Source: Daphnia carinata
Taxonomy: Eukaryota > Arthropoda > Branchiopoda > Diplostraca > Daphniidae
Assembly: GCF_022539665.2 (NCBI RefSeq)
Contig: NC_081338.1
Location: forward strand, 372,001 to 436,000
Length of the DNA: 64,000 bases
Direction: 5' to 3'
The notes beneath the pieces were generated by a model, which was given only the letters and a program-made list of their open reading frames with translations, did no database searches and was not told the origin of the DNA. This document shows, piece by piece, positions 12,529 to 25,686 of this stretch. The stretch's first letter is position 1. Each line of letters opens with the position of its first letter. A program made the translations under genes and the position numbers.

Positions 12529-15500
12529 TTAAAACGGTTGATGATAGTGCTGGTTATGTTGCTGCTGTCCCATATTGTGCTGCATTTGTTGTTGCTGTTG
12601 TATCATCTGTTGGTGTTGTAATCGAACGGCTTGCTGTTGGGCAGTATTTGGCATGGCTCCTCGAACGAACTGGTTCGGCTGTGCTGTGTTCATTTGCATT
12701 CCCCCACTTTGCATAAATGGTGGTCTCATTGGGGTAGTATTCATTCCACGCCCCTGGGGTTGCTGATGTTGTTGCATGAGAATCATATTGCCTTGCGGCT
12801 GCGTTTGTTGCATGGGAAAATTTCCACCTGCTGAAACACGGTCAAATCGGAGTTAGGTGGCAGGCAAAATGAAAAAAACATGAAAGTAAAATTTTATAAA
12901 AAAAAAAAAATAATAATAATAATAATAACAGCAAATGAATAAATAGACAAATAAATGATGAGAAAACCTTGATTGAAATGTTGCCCAATCATTCCCTGCT
13001 GCTGAGGCTGTTGCTGCTGTGTTGGTTGTGCTTGTGCTTGTTGTTGTGGGTTGACGAGCTGTTGCATACCGGGGGCACTACTTTGAAACATATTGAAATT
13101 TTGGTTCAGATTTTGGTTCAGATTCTGGTTCATTGGCGTGTGTATATTAGCAAAGCCGCCAGGAGCCATTTGCACTTGTTGCTGTTGTTGCTGCTGCTGC
13201 TGCTGTTGTTGTGGTGGCTGCTGCTGCTGCGGCTGCTGTTGCTGTGGTTGGGGCTGTGTTTGCTGAGGACCTTGCTGACCAAAAACATTACCCCCGGTAT
13301 GTTGCTGCCGCATTTGCTGGCGGATAAATTGCTGCTGCCTCTGTTTATCTACCATCGAAATGCCAGCAAACTGTGGTTGACTGGCCCCTCCAGCTCCAAC
13401 GCCTCCTGCAATTCGGGCATTGTTAGCCATAGTTCCTCCACCTCCTGCCGTGGGCTGGGCATTTGGTACTGCAACAGGATTCGCACCAGAAGGATTGGAA
13501 GCAGAAGCTGGCACAAACTGTGCACCAGGATGCCTCTGCCTCAACATATTGCTCAATGCCTGGCGTGACTGGGTTCCCGGTCTTTCGGTTGGAAATCTGG
13601 GGCCAATTGATTGTTGGGGAAAGAAGGCAGCAGATGTGGGCACTGTTCCTTGTTGAGAAGCAGGCGGAGCTGGCGAAGTGTAAGCGTTCCACTGTGGTGG
13701 TGGCTGCGAAGGCGGATACATTCCAGACGCCACTGGACTCTGATAACCACCGACAGTCTTGATAATACAATACGTCATGTAATTGGAATAATTGCATTAT
13801 TATATATGAACATTGAAATACCGGCGGTGCTCCCGCTACCGTTGCAGCTGCAGCAGCGGCTGCTGCTGCTGCCGCACCTCTTCTGCCTCGCGGTCGACGT
13901 TGATTCGTTTTCTGGCCACGCTTAGTTCCTCCCCTCGGTGATTGGTCGGACATGGGCTCCGTTTTGAAGCAAATTTCTTCTTTTGGAATGATCTTTTCTA
14001 CTACTGGAGGTTCTAAATCTTCCGGTGGAAGGAGGGGATGCTCCAGATAGTAAGAAGCTGGTTTGTGTAGAGCATGTGTGTGATGACGTAAGAGCCGCTG
14101 TACTTCCTGGTGGCGGAGGGGTTTCCTCTCAACACGAACAGCCCCAAACCAAGCCCAAGACAGTGGGGCAACTGTTTTGTGCCCTTCCAATATCTCCCAA
14201 GGAGACACTCGTTGCTTCTCATGGAGCCGATGGCCTTGCTTTTTGTCATTACTATCAAAGCCACTGATTTTGTTCCCCTGCGACAAACATGGATATATGG
14301 AAATTGAATTGACTATCTTGACCTTGTTAGGTGATGAGGTGAATATTACGTACCTTGATATCAGTCAGAGTTCCATACGGTTCACACGTGACGAATTCGC
14401 TGGCTAGCTTGGGCAAAGGAAGAAGCTGCTTGATGCATTGGATGGATGGAGAACTTTTGCGTTCAGCTAATTCTTTTTTCAGCTTCTTAATCAGGAGCGG
14501 GTAGTACTTGCGACTGTCTTCGCCGCGTTCCGATTGGCCATCGGTGACCAGCGTTGAATGAATCAATGTAGCTAGCATATCTTGCAATGTTGCAAAGAGT
14601 TCCGTGTTATTCGACAAATCCACCACTCCAGCCGTTACTAGTTGAGTTAACAGGATTGCCCAGTCTATGACTACTGTAGGATTACGCAAAATGGAATCAA
14701 ACAAACCTGGAAACAATAACAAAAAACAAAGAACCCAAATGAGCAAAATGAAATTGAATACACTACCAGTAGTGGAAGTCACTTGAAACCAGCGAATAAC
14801 TGCTTAAATTCAGAACTTACCGCCCACAAGACTAAACCGCAATTGCAATGCTTCTAACATAGCCTGCCGAGCTTTGACGTCTTCACCGTGATAGAAGCGA
14901 TCTTCTTTAGGCAAGAAAATGAAGTGTGACAACTGAGAATGAAGTGAAGAAAGAAAAGCTTCGCGTTGTTCGTCTTGTCCTTTGAGGCATGTCATCACAA
15001 GCGAAAGAAGAGGTTCGTACGACAGCAACGATTTGGAACGGAGTGCAGAAGTGGTGTTTGGAATATTCCGCTCCTTATCTTTTCCCTTGGAGGGCGGGCC
15101 CCAATTGCACATTTCCAGCACCTAGTATGAATACGAACCATTGATGAAGAAACAGTTTCTGAAAACTTCTTTGCAGCTACGTGATTTTCGATTACATCCC
15201 CAATAAATAAAAACAACAGTTTTTTTTGTTACCTGGCTTGCCACTTTAAGAATGCGTCCTTGAACGGAACCGGGTAGCTTCGAAACTAAAGGTGCAATTA
15301 AGGAAATGGAGAGATTCGGTTGCGTTTTGATCGGGATTGCCGAAAGTGAAGAAGACGCTGTAGCCGCTGACTCAGACCGCTTTTTCAAAGCACTCGAACT
15401 TCCGCCTTGATCAGGGTCCTCTTTAATGCTTGGCGTTGTGGATAACTCGAACACGTCAAGCACGGCGCGGGCTATCGCTTCTAGTAATTGATTCATGTCG

Positions 15501-18500
15501 GCGGACGACGTGCCGCCACTGCCCACCGTCGTCAGCTGCTGGCACAGCAGTTGTAGATCCAACCAAGCAACTCGCAATCGCCATTGATCAAGGCTTTCCA
15601 AGACGCGATTGACGACCTAGATAGGCGAGGAAATTTACATCCATATGTTTGCATCGTAATCATTTTTAAGAGCTTAAAACTGTTGGATCCGATAAAATGG
15701 GGATGACTTTGTTACACGACGATAAAACAGCCAGTTTTTTCTTAAATATACTGTCAACTTCCACCGCTTACCTGACGATAATCTTGGTGTTCATTGTTGG
15801 TGTGTTCGTCGGCAGCCGTGGCACCTGAATCAGGGCGACTAATCATTTGGAGCAAACGCTGGGCTTGGCGCAAGCTTAAGCAGCTATCGAGAAGGCCATC
15901 AAGTTTGAGCAATTCCTCTGGGTTTTGCAGGCAGCGTTGATGAACCCAAGGCTGTGAGCATATTTGCCTCAGCACGTATCTGGCGTAAGAAGCCAAGGGT
16001 ACGTTTTCAGTAGCGGTACCAAAATTGCTGCGACCACCACCGACTCCAAAGTTGCTCGAACCAATGTCCATGTCTAAATCGCCGCTCCATGATGTGCCCA
16101 GAATGTGCGAAATGCTGACTTCGTTGCCCATAGCGTTACCACCTCCACCTAATCTGTTGCTATTGCTGTTCATGCCACCGCTGTTGCCAGTCGCGCGGCT
16201 GCCTTTACCTATTGCAACCACAGAGTTTAAACATTGGCTTACGCAAAATGGACAACAAGGACGAATATATCATCAATTTGTACAACTGGTACTGTTACTA
16301 TTACCTTCCGGTGGCACTCGATCTGCCAGCACAAGGATAGCTTTTAGTACCGCTAAGACGGGACCAACTGATATGCTATTATGCGTAGCCGCCAAGAGAT
16401 GCCGATCGCACGCCAGTTTGACACCCAACGCAGAAGAGGTGACGTTTTGTTGCAGTGTGTGGTGGGGTGAAGCATTCACACTGTGACTGCTGCTGCTATA
16501 ACAAGCAGGATGGGGGGCATCAGATGTTTTGAACAACCTCAAAACAAGGTGGCAAGTCAAACGGGCTCCGGCTTCCGCTTCCGGATCCGTATCAGATCGA
16601 CCTCCTTCATTCCAGATTTTCACTAACGAAGGAACTCCAACGTAGAGCAAGAAATCCTGAAGACCAAAGCAATGGCGTGCCAAGAGCACCGAAAACAAGA
16701 CAGCTAAATTGTGATGGATCGAATTATCCTGTCGTTGAGAATGAAGCGTAAATGTAAAACGAACCAAATTTTTTATAAGGAGAAGCAAATTGTAATGGGC
16801 ATCTCACCTGAACATCAACCTGTGTCAGGACATCCATATAGGTAGAGGCTGAGTAGCAGAGTGTTGTCAACACTCCTAGCCATTCAGCAGAGAGTGCAGA
16901 GCATCCGGCAGTTAATTCAGCACAAAGGAGAGCAATGTCATTGAGTTTGTCGTTGTCAACTTCATTGCATACGGCTACGACAACGTTGCAGACGAAGCTG
17001 TAACGCAACTGTGCAGAATCTGATAACTGGCGTAAAATATGAGGTTCGGGCTTGCGGCGTGGACTGGTTATGTAGTCCTGGAGAAAATCCCGGTTTAGCG
17101 GATGAAGGGACTTTGGCAACGACACGACAGGGGCGAAAATGGTTTGCTTGATTTTTGGGTAAGCATTTGAGAACGCAAACACTTCGCTGCCAGTATTCAG
17201 AGTCACCCCACCACTACTGCGACTAGAAGATGAATTCGAATTGGCAAGCGATGAATCCAACTGACCATTTTTAGCCTGCTGTCGAGAAATACAGATTGAA
17301 GTGGTGTCCACACTATGAGTGATTTAAAACAAATACTTTAAGAAAGGAGCAGCAACTATACAAGTCGGACAAATACGCTAGGATGCAGCGTTCAGCTGAA
17401 CTGCAATCGGCTGGATTCGTAACATGCTTGACAATGCGGCAGAGTGATTCAAACGCACTCGCAGTGGATTCAGGCGATAAGAGTAGGCAGCAGTGAAAGC
17501 GTCGGAGTACTCCAACAACATAGAGACCCACATTGGTTAAGTAGCTGCGGCTTAGGACAGAGTTTCTTTGAGAAAGCAATAGTTCCACCTCAGGAAGTTC
17601 TAAGACAAAAAGAAAACTTGGTTCAATCTAGTTCTTCGAGCTCAAAAGCTGGTAAAATGGTTACCTTTGAGAAGTTGTAGACACAGATCTACAAGTCCAC
17701 TGATACTTAGAGAGACTTCAAAGAGATCGAAGAGAAAAGATACATGCTCCAACACAGGCAGATAGCCTGCTCCTCCAACGGTGAAGCTATTGATCATTTC
17801 CATACAAGTGGAGGCTGCCTGAGCAGCTACAGCATGGCGATCAAAGTACGATAACGCTAGGAAGCGCTGCATGCTCAACTCGAAATTAAACTCTAGACGT
17901 GATGAGTGTTTGCGGGATTTAGACGAGCCAACAAAAGCTCCGACACCCCCTGCTAGATTGGTCCCTTCAGTTTGAACGTCAATAGCTAGCTTCTTATGAA
18001 AGAGGCGGCACATTTCCTTGGAGACCTTTTTGACGGCGTGCCGGGATTCCTCGCGTGCCTTTCCTACTCCATACAACAAAATATGTCGCTGGTTACAGTC
18101 GTGTGTTAAACTGTCATCCTAAAACGTAAATTAACGGAACTTTGGATTGGATGGTCGCATTAAAAAATTTAGCTAAAAAGTGCGCTTATTTTTACAACGC
18201 TTAAAGCAAAATGTACACATAGCATTTACAACGTTCATCAACAATTGATTATTAGTAAGATTGCTATCCTTTTGTCGCTCTGTTCAACCACTACAACTAA
18301 ATAACAACTAAATTCATTGTCCATTGCACCTTATTGTTCGGATGTGAATAGAGCCCATAACGTGTTCTCACCTGAGGTAAGGGAAAGTGGGTCGTGAATA
18401 AGAGATGCCTCGATTGGCGTTTACCCTCCTTTTCACCACGGACAGATTCGAGTGCGCTATGATTTTCATCTTTGGGAGAGTCCGGCGTGTCCTGAAACGA

Positions 18501-21500
18501 ATGAGGTATTACTGATGAAAAAATCCTTCAATGTTATTATTTTAATTGAAATTGTTGTTAACTATATTGTGCTAAAACCAACCATAACGATTTGTTGTTC
18601 CTCTTTGATGTGTTGCAATAGCTTTCCTAGGTCATCATCAATTTTGCTGTCGTCCATTTCGCATCGTAAATCATTCATGCTTTGAAAACCCGTTAAGCTG
18701 CTCATTCCACTGCTTGGAGTGCCGGCGAAATGACCAGTTGCTGATGGGGTTACTGTGGTTCCATTGTGGCACGGTGTAACTGACAGAAGGTCGCCCCGCG
18801 AAATTAGGGTACACATGTACATGTCATGAGAGAATACATCATGCTTGATAAGTTCATGGAACAGATGAACTAAAGAAGCAAAAACTGTCCGATTACTATG
18901 CCCTGGAACGGGTTCATTTAGCACCGGGGCTTCGGAATCGAGAAATTTCATCAAAAAACCCTAGCGATTTCAAAAGTCATTTTTTCAAGAATAACAAAAA
19001 GGCAGAAATAAAAAAAATGCACCTGATAAATCGGTAGCAAAGCTGAAATTGCGGAAGAGCTTTCGTCTGTATCATTATCGTCTGCTCCAGCTCCATCAGT
19101 TTCTGTTAAAGTCACCAAATCTGATTGCCTCTTTTCTAACAGCAAAGCAGCCGCAATGGCCCTATGTTCTCCAGAGCGTTGATCACTAACTGCCCATTGG
19201 CACAGTAAGCGAACGTAGGGCTCGTCTTGTTTAGCGAACTGATCAACTTGCTCAGCAGTTGCATGATCAAGGCTTCCTTTGTTTCCACCAATCGCAGGAA
19301 ATAGTTTTGAATACAGTGAATCGATACTGAAACAAGAGTACTTTATCACCAAATTGGGTAAATACTTCAGGTGCAATAAAGTGGTACAAGCAGTACATTA
19401 TTCCGAAGAAATAACGTTAAAATCTTCGAAAAAATGTTTTTTTCTTAAGAACAAACGTCTATAACAATATCGATAAGATAAGCTCAGCTGTACTGCGCAG
19501 CTCACCTGTGAGTTGAGTCGACACGATCAAAACTGTGAAGATCCAATGCTTCGAGGGCATGAAGCACACGTGCTGTGACCATACCAGTCTGCGGCTGACA
19601 CTGTTGTTTCTATTACGTAAAAGTTTAATAAATTAAACTTAAAACAAATATTTCCAGGTTGAAACAAACTTACTTTAGTATTACAGTTTGGCTCAATATT
19701 ACGAATAAGTTTATCTAAAGGCCAACGTGCCTCAGCGGCTTTGCTACGTTGCTTTATACTGTTTTCGGAATCTCGCAACATTTCGCGGACCTAGATTGTT
19801 TTACAAGAAAATATCATTAAAAAAAAAACCTTTTAAAACTGAAAAACGTCCGTTGTCAGTCAAATTAGAGCCGTACATGATCGTTCGAAAAACGTGGAGC
19901 CATAGGCAACGCTGATGGCGGAAGCGGCAACTGATCCAGAGGAGATCCAACCAAATGAGATGACATCTTTCCTTCCCCGGCATGGTTCCACACTAACGCC
20001 GTCGGACAATGTAGAACGACTGCTTGAATAATGGCCGACATCTGGATAAGAACGCTCCTATGCTGGCCACAATTGCCTACGTCCAGCGAAACTGATCCTT
20101 CATTGCTTTGATCGTTCGACAGGAGGGGAGATATTCTTCTACACACCTAACAGCAATATGGTTAGACATTAGGATAGCTGCTAAATGTATTAAATTGGAT
20201 AGCTTTTCCCGAGATACCTGAAAAACAAGTTTCCGACTCAGAATTTCACACTGCGTGAATTCCTCAACATACTGTAATATCATCGGAACAACAAACTTGA
20301 GAAGACCGTCGTCACATGTTTTGCATTTTTCCAACATATCTAGTTGCCACTGTAAGAAATCCTGGCATTCAAGGAGACCTTCCTACAAAGTCATTGAATA
20401 CCTATTATTGAAACATTGGCAAGAAAAATTGTTTTAGATACCTCAAACATGACTTTGCACAGCTGCTGGCAATAATTGAACTGTCGAAGTGCAAGTTTCT
20501 GTTCATCAGTCATCAGAGGGCTGCCATTATGATATGCTGTAGCATTGGAAGCAAATGCAGCCTGGGTCGCTCCAACATTTACTGATTTTTGATAGAAATC
20601 TTGTAGTTTCACTATTTGTTCCTTTAAAAACCTGACCAATGTACTGGTCCACTCTACACAAAGATGAAAATGGATAACCTAAAACCATATGATATTATAA
20701 TCTTTATTTTCTACCTTGAGAAGAATCTGGAACTTGTCGTTTTTTCATTTTGGCTTCAGAAATCGCAACAGAATAGGCAGACGTCATTTTAATTAACCAT
20801 ACAGCTCTAGACATTGGAACTTGATATTCACTAAGTTGGATAAAAATTTCCTCTTTCTTGTTGAATATTGGCACCTTATCAAACGGAAATATATCATGTG
20901 CTGTCAATAAAATTTTTGATGACTAGGCAAAAATTAATGTAATTACTCTTTTGCCTAGGTTAATTAAAGGCTTGCTGCCTGCTAAATCTTTAAACCATGA
21001 TTCGATGAACATCTTTGACTTTGGAGTAACATTATGAAAATTTTCTTTAGGGTTTATTAGCTGACGTTTTCTGCCAGTATCAGGCAACATGTTAATTTCC
21101 TGTTTCTTTGTAAGTACACCATTAATGAATGTTTGAACCTAGTTGACCAAAAAATTATGGGACATTGCAAAATCTGAAGATTTTGAAAATTGATAATTAA
21201 TGATACCATACTTTGGACACAGAAAAGTTGTGACTTTTGGCAGAGCCATACTCCTCCGATTGATTCAGATTTGGTGTATGAGAAAAACCTTGTTTCACAT
21301 TGACGGGAGTCAACTCATCCTAAAAGGCATAGGAAAGTTCAATTAAGTACTGTCATTCTAATTGTATACAGCGTTCAATGGCTATCTCCTAATTGATAAC
21401 GATTGCACCAGTCATTGGGCAAAATATTGCCACCGTGAAACACTTGGAAAGTAATACCTCTTTTTGTTTGGGATCCTGTGGGTAAACATCGGGCGGTCCC

Positions 21501-21547
21501 AATCGCAATTTCTTAAGAGGACGATTCTCCATTGATAAACAAGCCAT
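12529..21547 (-). CDS. Med12: Mediator complex subunit 12 (kohtalo), complete 23-exon gene
   Basis: Subunit of the nuclear Mediator kinase module, where the MED12 N-terminus activates CycC-CDK8. Exons: 21547-21458, 21319-21212, 21138-20947, 20874-20715, 20653-20442, 20382-20218, 20146-19877, 19790-19674, 19609-19506, 19326-19023, 18960-18583, 18491-18372, 18118-17665, 17599-17337, 17278-16808, 16728-16305, 16208-15772, 15616-15233, 15121-14821, 14706-14354, 14277-13822, 13757-12968, 12830-12529. Borders are GT/AG, phases close throughout, total 2,284 aa (human about 2,180, fly about 2,500). The N-terminus ([20 protein letters not shown]) is the family's conserved CDK8-activating start; ATG at 21547 has an in-frame TGA upstream, and a second Met lies five codons in. 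The mid-region carries an LCEWAV-like motif ([16 protein letters not shown]), [13 protein letters not shown] and [20 protein letters not shown]; later [33 protein letters not shown], then the PQL region ([15 protein letters not shown]), a polyalanine run and a Gln-rich tail. Identity is secure; acceptors at 17278 and 12830 could shift by one codon. Confidence 0.97.
12893..12930. repeat. A-run plus (AAT)n microsatellite in MED12 intron
   Basis: A poly-A run followed by (AAT) units lies in the last intron of MED12. Confidence 0.75.
13174..13260 (-). repeat. CAG/CAA tract encoding polyglutamine in MED12
   Basis: Mixed CAG and CAA codons in exon 22 encode an almost pure glutamine run of roughly 25 residues with a few prolines. 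Gln-rich C-termini are typical of MED12. Codon mixing suggests selection on the peptide rather than a fresh repeat expansion. Confidence 0.85.
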
Positions 21548-22990
21548 TCCTAGTCTTGTTTCAAATCACGAGTTATACGCGTGTTCCTCACCTAGCAACC
21601 CATGCGATATTGTAAGGAAAAAAAAAAAACAGAACAGCTTACAAGATGTCAAATATTTGTCCTGGGCCACAAACTACGAAGCTAAGACTACAATCGGCTA
21701 TAGCCCCCACATAGGACATGCGCCTCCGTTGCCGTTTGGTGGCGCGTCGCTTGCTTTTCGGAACTTAACACATTTTCCCCCATTTTCCTAGTGATCTAAT
21801 CACACACTGTAGCACATACTATTCTTCTTCTAGCTATTTTACTAACTAGGTTGTGTATTAATAGGGGAGACCGGACCCATCTTGGGACAGTTTCGGTTTT
21901 ACCCGATTCTTTACCATCCCGCTTACGCGAAATTTCGAAAACTTGTTTGAAAATGAATTTGGAACGTTTTCGACAAATCCTGAATTTTTTTTCAAAGCTG
22001 TTATGTAAGTTCTTTAGAATTTATAACGATTTTTATTTAACGGTGAACTCGGACCGAATCGGGGTGACTCTGGATCAGACTTGCCGCGCCAATCAATTTT
22101 CCGATCGCGATAGGCGATCATTTTTACCGATCATTTCTTTGCGACATCTAATGCTGAAAATTCACACTGTTTAATGAATATAGCATTGGCTGTCAGCGAC
22201 AGTCACTGACGGCCATTGTGGCCATTGAGGCCCCTACCATGTTTACAACTGTTGGAAGAAAGCGATAGAAGAAGAAGGATGTCGTTGTTTTCACTTTTGC
22301 GGAAGTGACACGACTACCTACACGGGGGGATTTTATCCTTAAATGAGTTGCTCAGTTTCAGAGGAGCAACACACGAGAAAATGTCGGTGTGGTCCAAGAA
22401 GCGGGTGACTTATCTCTGCGAAGAGATAGCCACTCTTCCTTTTCTACAAGTGACAATATGAATGAAACGAAGAGGGGTGAGTGAGAAAGTGAATGACAAA
22501 CAGACAATCCATTTCAAATTACAATTAATTTCCCCATCCCCTACCCTGCTCGTTTGATCGTTCTCCCCTTTTAACTTGGCAAGGCCAACGATGAGGCCGT
22601 ATTTCACAGATAAAAGTATTGAGTGTATTACATAACAACGCAATACTTGACATCAAAAATTGATACAAACGATTTCACGTCTTCTTCTTAGCGCTATGGT
22701 TAATCAGACATCATCATTAGTATTATGACATGCCTCATTGAAAAACAAATGCGTGGTAAAAGCCTGCGCCACAAAGCCCGGATTAAATAAATCGGGACAA
22801 CTGAAGAAAGCTTTTTTAGTAAATTCAAGATCGTTACGAGGCAGAATGAAACAACTAGAGATGTATTCTTCAACGATGACACCTGTGTTCCACAGGAGGA
22901 TCCCACTGTACCTAATAAAGTACAACAAAAATTATTTCACGGTCATGTGATTTTCAACGTCAATGAATACGTTGGTATACCTTACGATAT
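21548..22990. other. MED12 upstream region and intergenic DNA
   Basis: The first 250 bp upstream of the MED12 ATG should hold its promoter and 5' UTR. It contains CCTAGCAACC at about 21,592, resembling half of an RFX-type X-box, and a more GC-rich block near 21,720-21,760; neither is enough to call a promoter element. The remainder shows no gene. Confidence 0.35.
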
Positions 22991-23371
22991 TGTAACACAC
23001 AGCAAACGTCGGCTTTTGTAACCCATGTAACTTATAATGTGGATAAACCCCGGGAGTTACGTCAATGCGTGATTCCAACAAATTACCGGAACATTTTCGC
23101 ACAATTAACGCGGGGATGGGCTGAATTCCTAAGAACGGAATAAACGTCCATCATAGATGGATATAAAAGGAAGTCGCGCAGCCGTATCAGGCTTTCTTTC
23201 CGTGTCCGTTACAGGCGATGCAGCAAAGTTGTTAAAGCTTGTTAGATTTTATCTTACAAAAGTTCCTTTGTTCTTACTCAACTCTAGACCCTAGTTAAAA
23301 CACTTAGCGATTCTGTAGACTGTATCCTTTAAATTTCAAATAAACGGCCTTGACGTCGATCGGTCGTTACA
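22991..23371 (+). mobile_element. Probable solo LTR
   Basis: A 381-bp segment begins TGTAAC and ends GTTACA, perfect 6-bp inverted ends of the TG...CA type used by LTR retrotransposons. It contains a TATA-like box (GATATAAAAGG near 23,160) and an AATAAA signal at about 23,338, in the order expected for U3-R-U5 on the plus strand. No gag-pol coding sequence adjoins either side. Flanking bases ATAT and ATGT match at only three of four positions, so the target duplication is diverged or the ends are slightly misplaced. Confidence 0.5.
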
Positions 23372-23839
23372 ATGTCGTGATTTTCGTTAATTTGAAAGTA
23401 ATAAAGTTGCTGTCATCCGAGAAGCAGTGGTTCCTTTCCGTTGCAAAACGAGCAACTTCCGGACTTCCGGACTTCCGAACGTCCGGGAAAAAATGCATCA
23501 AATGTGAATACAAATTTCAGATTAATAACATATTTCGTATTTGAACTTAATAGTTTTTTAGTTAGTATTTACATAAGAAATGCCAGGATATGATTCCAAA
23601 CTCAATTACCAAGGAAACTAAGTTAAGTTAAGTTACCTAAGTTAAACGTAAACCACTTGTAAATTCAATACAAAAAAATCAAAATATATTTCTTTTTGAA
23701 CTGTTGTTACCATCATTGTTCTCGTCGGAGCTGTGAATGTATAAAAAATGTAATATTTTAAATATCAGACTTCAATGCTAAATCCACCAAAAATAACTTA
23801 CGAATTATATTTTTCAGACCGCCTGCAAACGTCGGAATT

Positions 23840-24660
23840 CACATTGTAGCAAACATTTTGCTCGGCAAACGTGTTCTTCTGAATCTAGCTAGAACTGTTT
23901 GAACATGGGATTCGAAATTGCAGCCAATCTCAGCTCATTATCCGCAAACATCGTTTAAAATCTAAATTAGTGTAAAACGATTAGTAATCGCTGGAATGTA
24001 TAAATAGTAAAAAGATACCTAAAATGAATAGCATACAACAAGCTAGTTAATAAAGGCTGGTAATGAATGATGAAAACATTCCCATTTGAACATGGGATTC
24101 GAAATTGCAGCCAATCTCAGCTCATTATCCGCAAACATCGTTTAAAATCTAAATCAGTGTAAAACGATTAGTAATAGCTGGAATGTATAAATAGTAAAAA
24201 GATACCTAAAATGAATAGCATACAACAGGCTAGTTAATAAAGGCTTGCAATGAATGATGAAAACATCAACTTTCAGCGATTTCAAATTGCTTATCAAAAC
24301 AACAAGAGTTGGCAGTAGATATCCCATACCGACATTTTTTTCTGCCTGTAAAATGTCAAGCGCTTCTGCCACACATTTCATGATTGAAACGAGCTCGTTC
24401 AGAAAACGTTCTTTACCTTGTGTGATAAGCATGATGTTGAAATCTTCAAATAATTTTCGCATTGTACGACCTTTTTTATTTTGAAGTAGAACGAACCGCA
24501 GGTTGCGGAATCCGATCGCGTTTCATTTTTTAGCACTAGTAGCCTTCCCAAGTGACGAATGACAGGGTCAGAATTCAGAGAACTTGAACTCTGTTTGTTC
24601 CACAGCTTGTGCAATTTTTCGAACGCATCGGTTTGGAAATGTTAGTCTTGAATTTTTTGG
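23840..24660 (-). pseudogene. hAT transposase relic A
   Basis: Minus-strand peptides match the C-terminal half of hAT transposases: LWNKQSSSSLNSDPVIRHL, then a segment containing SIMKCVAEALDILQAEKNVG and GYLLPTLVVL, then CKPLLTSLLYAIHF, and after a putative small intron ADNELRLAAISNPMF. Stops and frame changes show it is dead. It shares the LWNKQSSSS segment and following residues with the hAT relic at 40.7-42.4 kb, so both come from one family. The part from 23,901 to 24,274 is a tandem duplication, so the peptide after CKPLL occurs twice. Confidence 0.75.
23901..24274. repeat. Two-copy 187-bp tandem duplication
   Basis: The segment starting GAACATGGGATTCG at 23901 recurs at 24088 with only a few substitutions. 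It duplicates the 3' part of the hAT relic, including its putative intron. The high identity means the duplication is recent relative to the relic's decay. Confidence 0.85.
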
Positions 24661-25517
24661 ATATCCATTTTGGAAACGAGATTCAATAGATGATAAGTAC
24701 ATATTCTGTGCACCGGTAGTGACGAATTATACAAAAGTACTTCCTCCGTGTTGGTGAGTTAGGGCGCGTCTCGGCTCGTCTCTTTTAAAACCGATCTGGC
24801 GACACCGCACCCGGAGGAAGAGAGTCGGTAACGAAGGGTGGAGCTTAGGGGTTCCAACCTCACTCGACCTCAGTCTCGACCTCGCAAGTGACACACATCT
24901 CAAACTCGTTCCGTCCCGTTTTTCTCGTCCGCCTTTCCGAATTTCAGATCAGCTCGTTGCGCTCTCGAAATTCGTGCTCGTTCTCATCATCTGAAGTCTT
25001 GTGTTGTTTCCCGGATACTTGCAGTTCTGTGTTTGTAACGGCGCCCTAACTTTAACTCCGTTTCCTACACGAGGCGCGTGGTTTTGGCAGCCATGTATAT
25101 ATGCGTGTGGCTCTCGTGCAGATCCCCGCCTCCTTTCCCTTTTTTCACGTGTGTCTATTCTCAACGTCCGTTGGCAGGCAACCAACGGTCTTGCATATGA
25201 ATACATCGGTTCACCCGTGTTAAATTTCACCTTTGTTTTTGGCTAATCATTTCACCTTCCCTTTTTCCCTTACAACCGCGTGGAGAGGCAACACTCCGAG
25301 TCGAGAAAATGGTCGTGCAAAATTTTCCCGAGTTCCAAGAAAATCATTTTTTCATTTTCGATTCATCATTAAGAAATTCATCTTCTTCTGCCTCGAGACT
25401 TTGGAATTCGTAGTTGTAAGGAGTTGATCTTGCTACTTTTTCTTTGAAAAATTTGATAAAATTCGATGCATTGTTAGTTGTCGATCCCCGTAATTTCCCT
25501 TCCCACCACACAACTGA
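24661..25517. other. Intergenic DNA with an inverted GTTAGGGCGC pair
   Basis: GTTAGGGCGC at 24758-24767 and GCGCCCTAAC at 25041-25050 form a perfect 10-bp inverted pair 273 bp apart, in unusually GC-rich surroundings. Between them is TGGCGACACCGCACCCGGA, which resembles a retroelement primer-binding site. No coding sequence is supported. Confidence 0.3.
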
Positions 25518-25527
25518 AAGCCAGAAG

Positions 25528-25609
25528 GGGTCAGCGTAAAATGCGGACGCGGACCGCGGACTGCGGACTGGATAAACTGCGGACTTTGACCTGCGGACTG
25601 TCAAAAAAA
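25528..25609 (+). repeat. Left terminal inverted repeat of the Mutator-like element
   Basis: Begins GGGTCAGCGTAAAATGCGGA and contains six GCGGAC motifs in close succession, likely protein-binding sites. Further GCGGAC-related motifs continue inward to about 25,660. Identical over 82 bp to the reverse complement of 31867-31948. Confidence 0.95.
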
Positions 25610-25686
25610 TTTTGACAATAGTCTGCAGTTTATCCATACCACAACGGTCCGCAGTCCGCGTATTATACGGCAAAACAGCATAGCAT

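Noticed and set aside
12969-13568. Long Leu-rich plus-strand frame across the glutamine-rich MED12 exon
   Set aside because: It is the antisense of CAG/CAA codons, which read as CTG/TTG leucine. The minus-strand MED12 exon explains it.
20077-20217. Continuation of MED12 exon 6 past 20218
   Set aside because: The frame stays open, but the MED12 sequence resumes correctly only after splicing from 20218 to 20146, and the unspliced frame ends in a stop.
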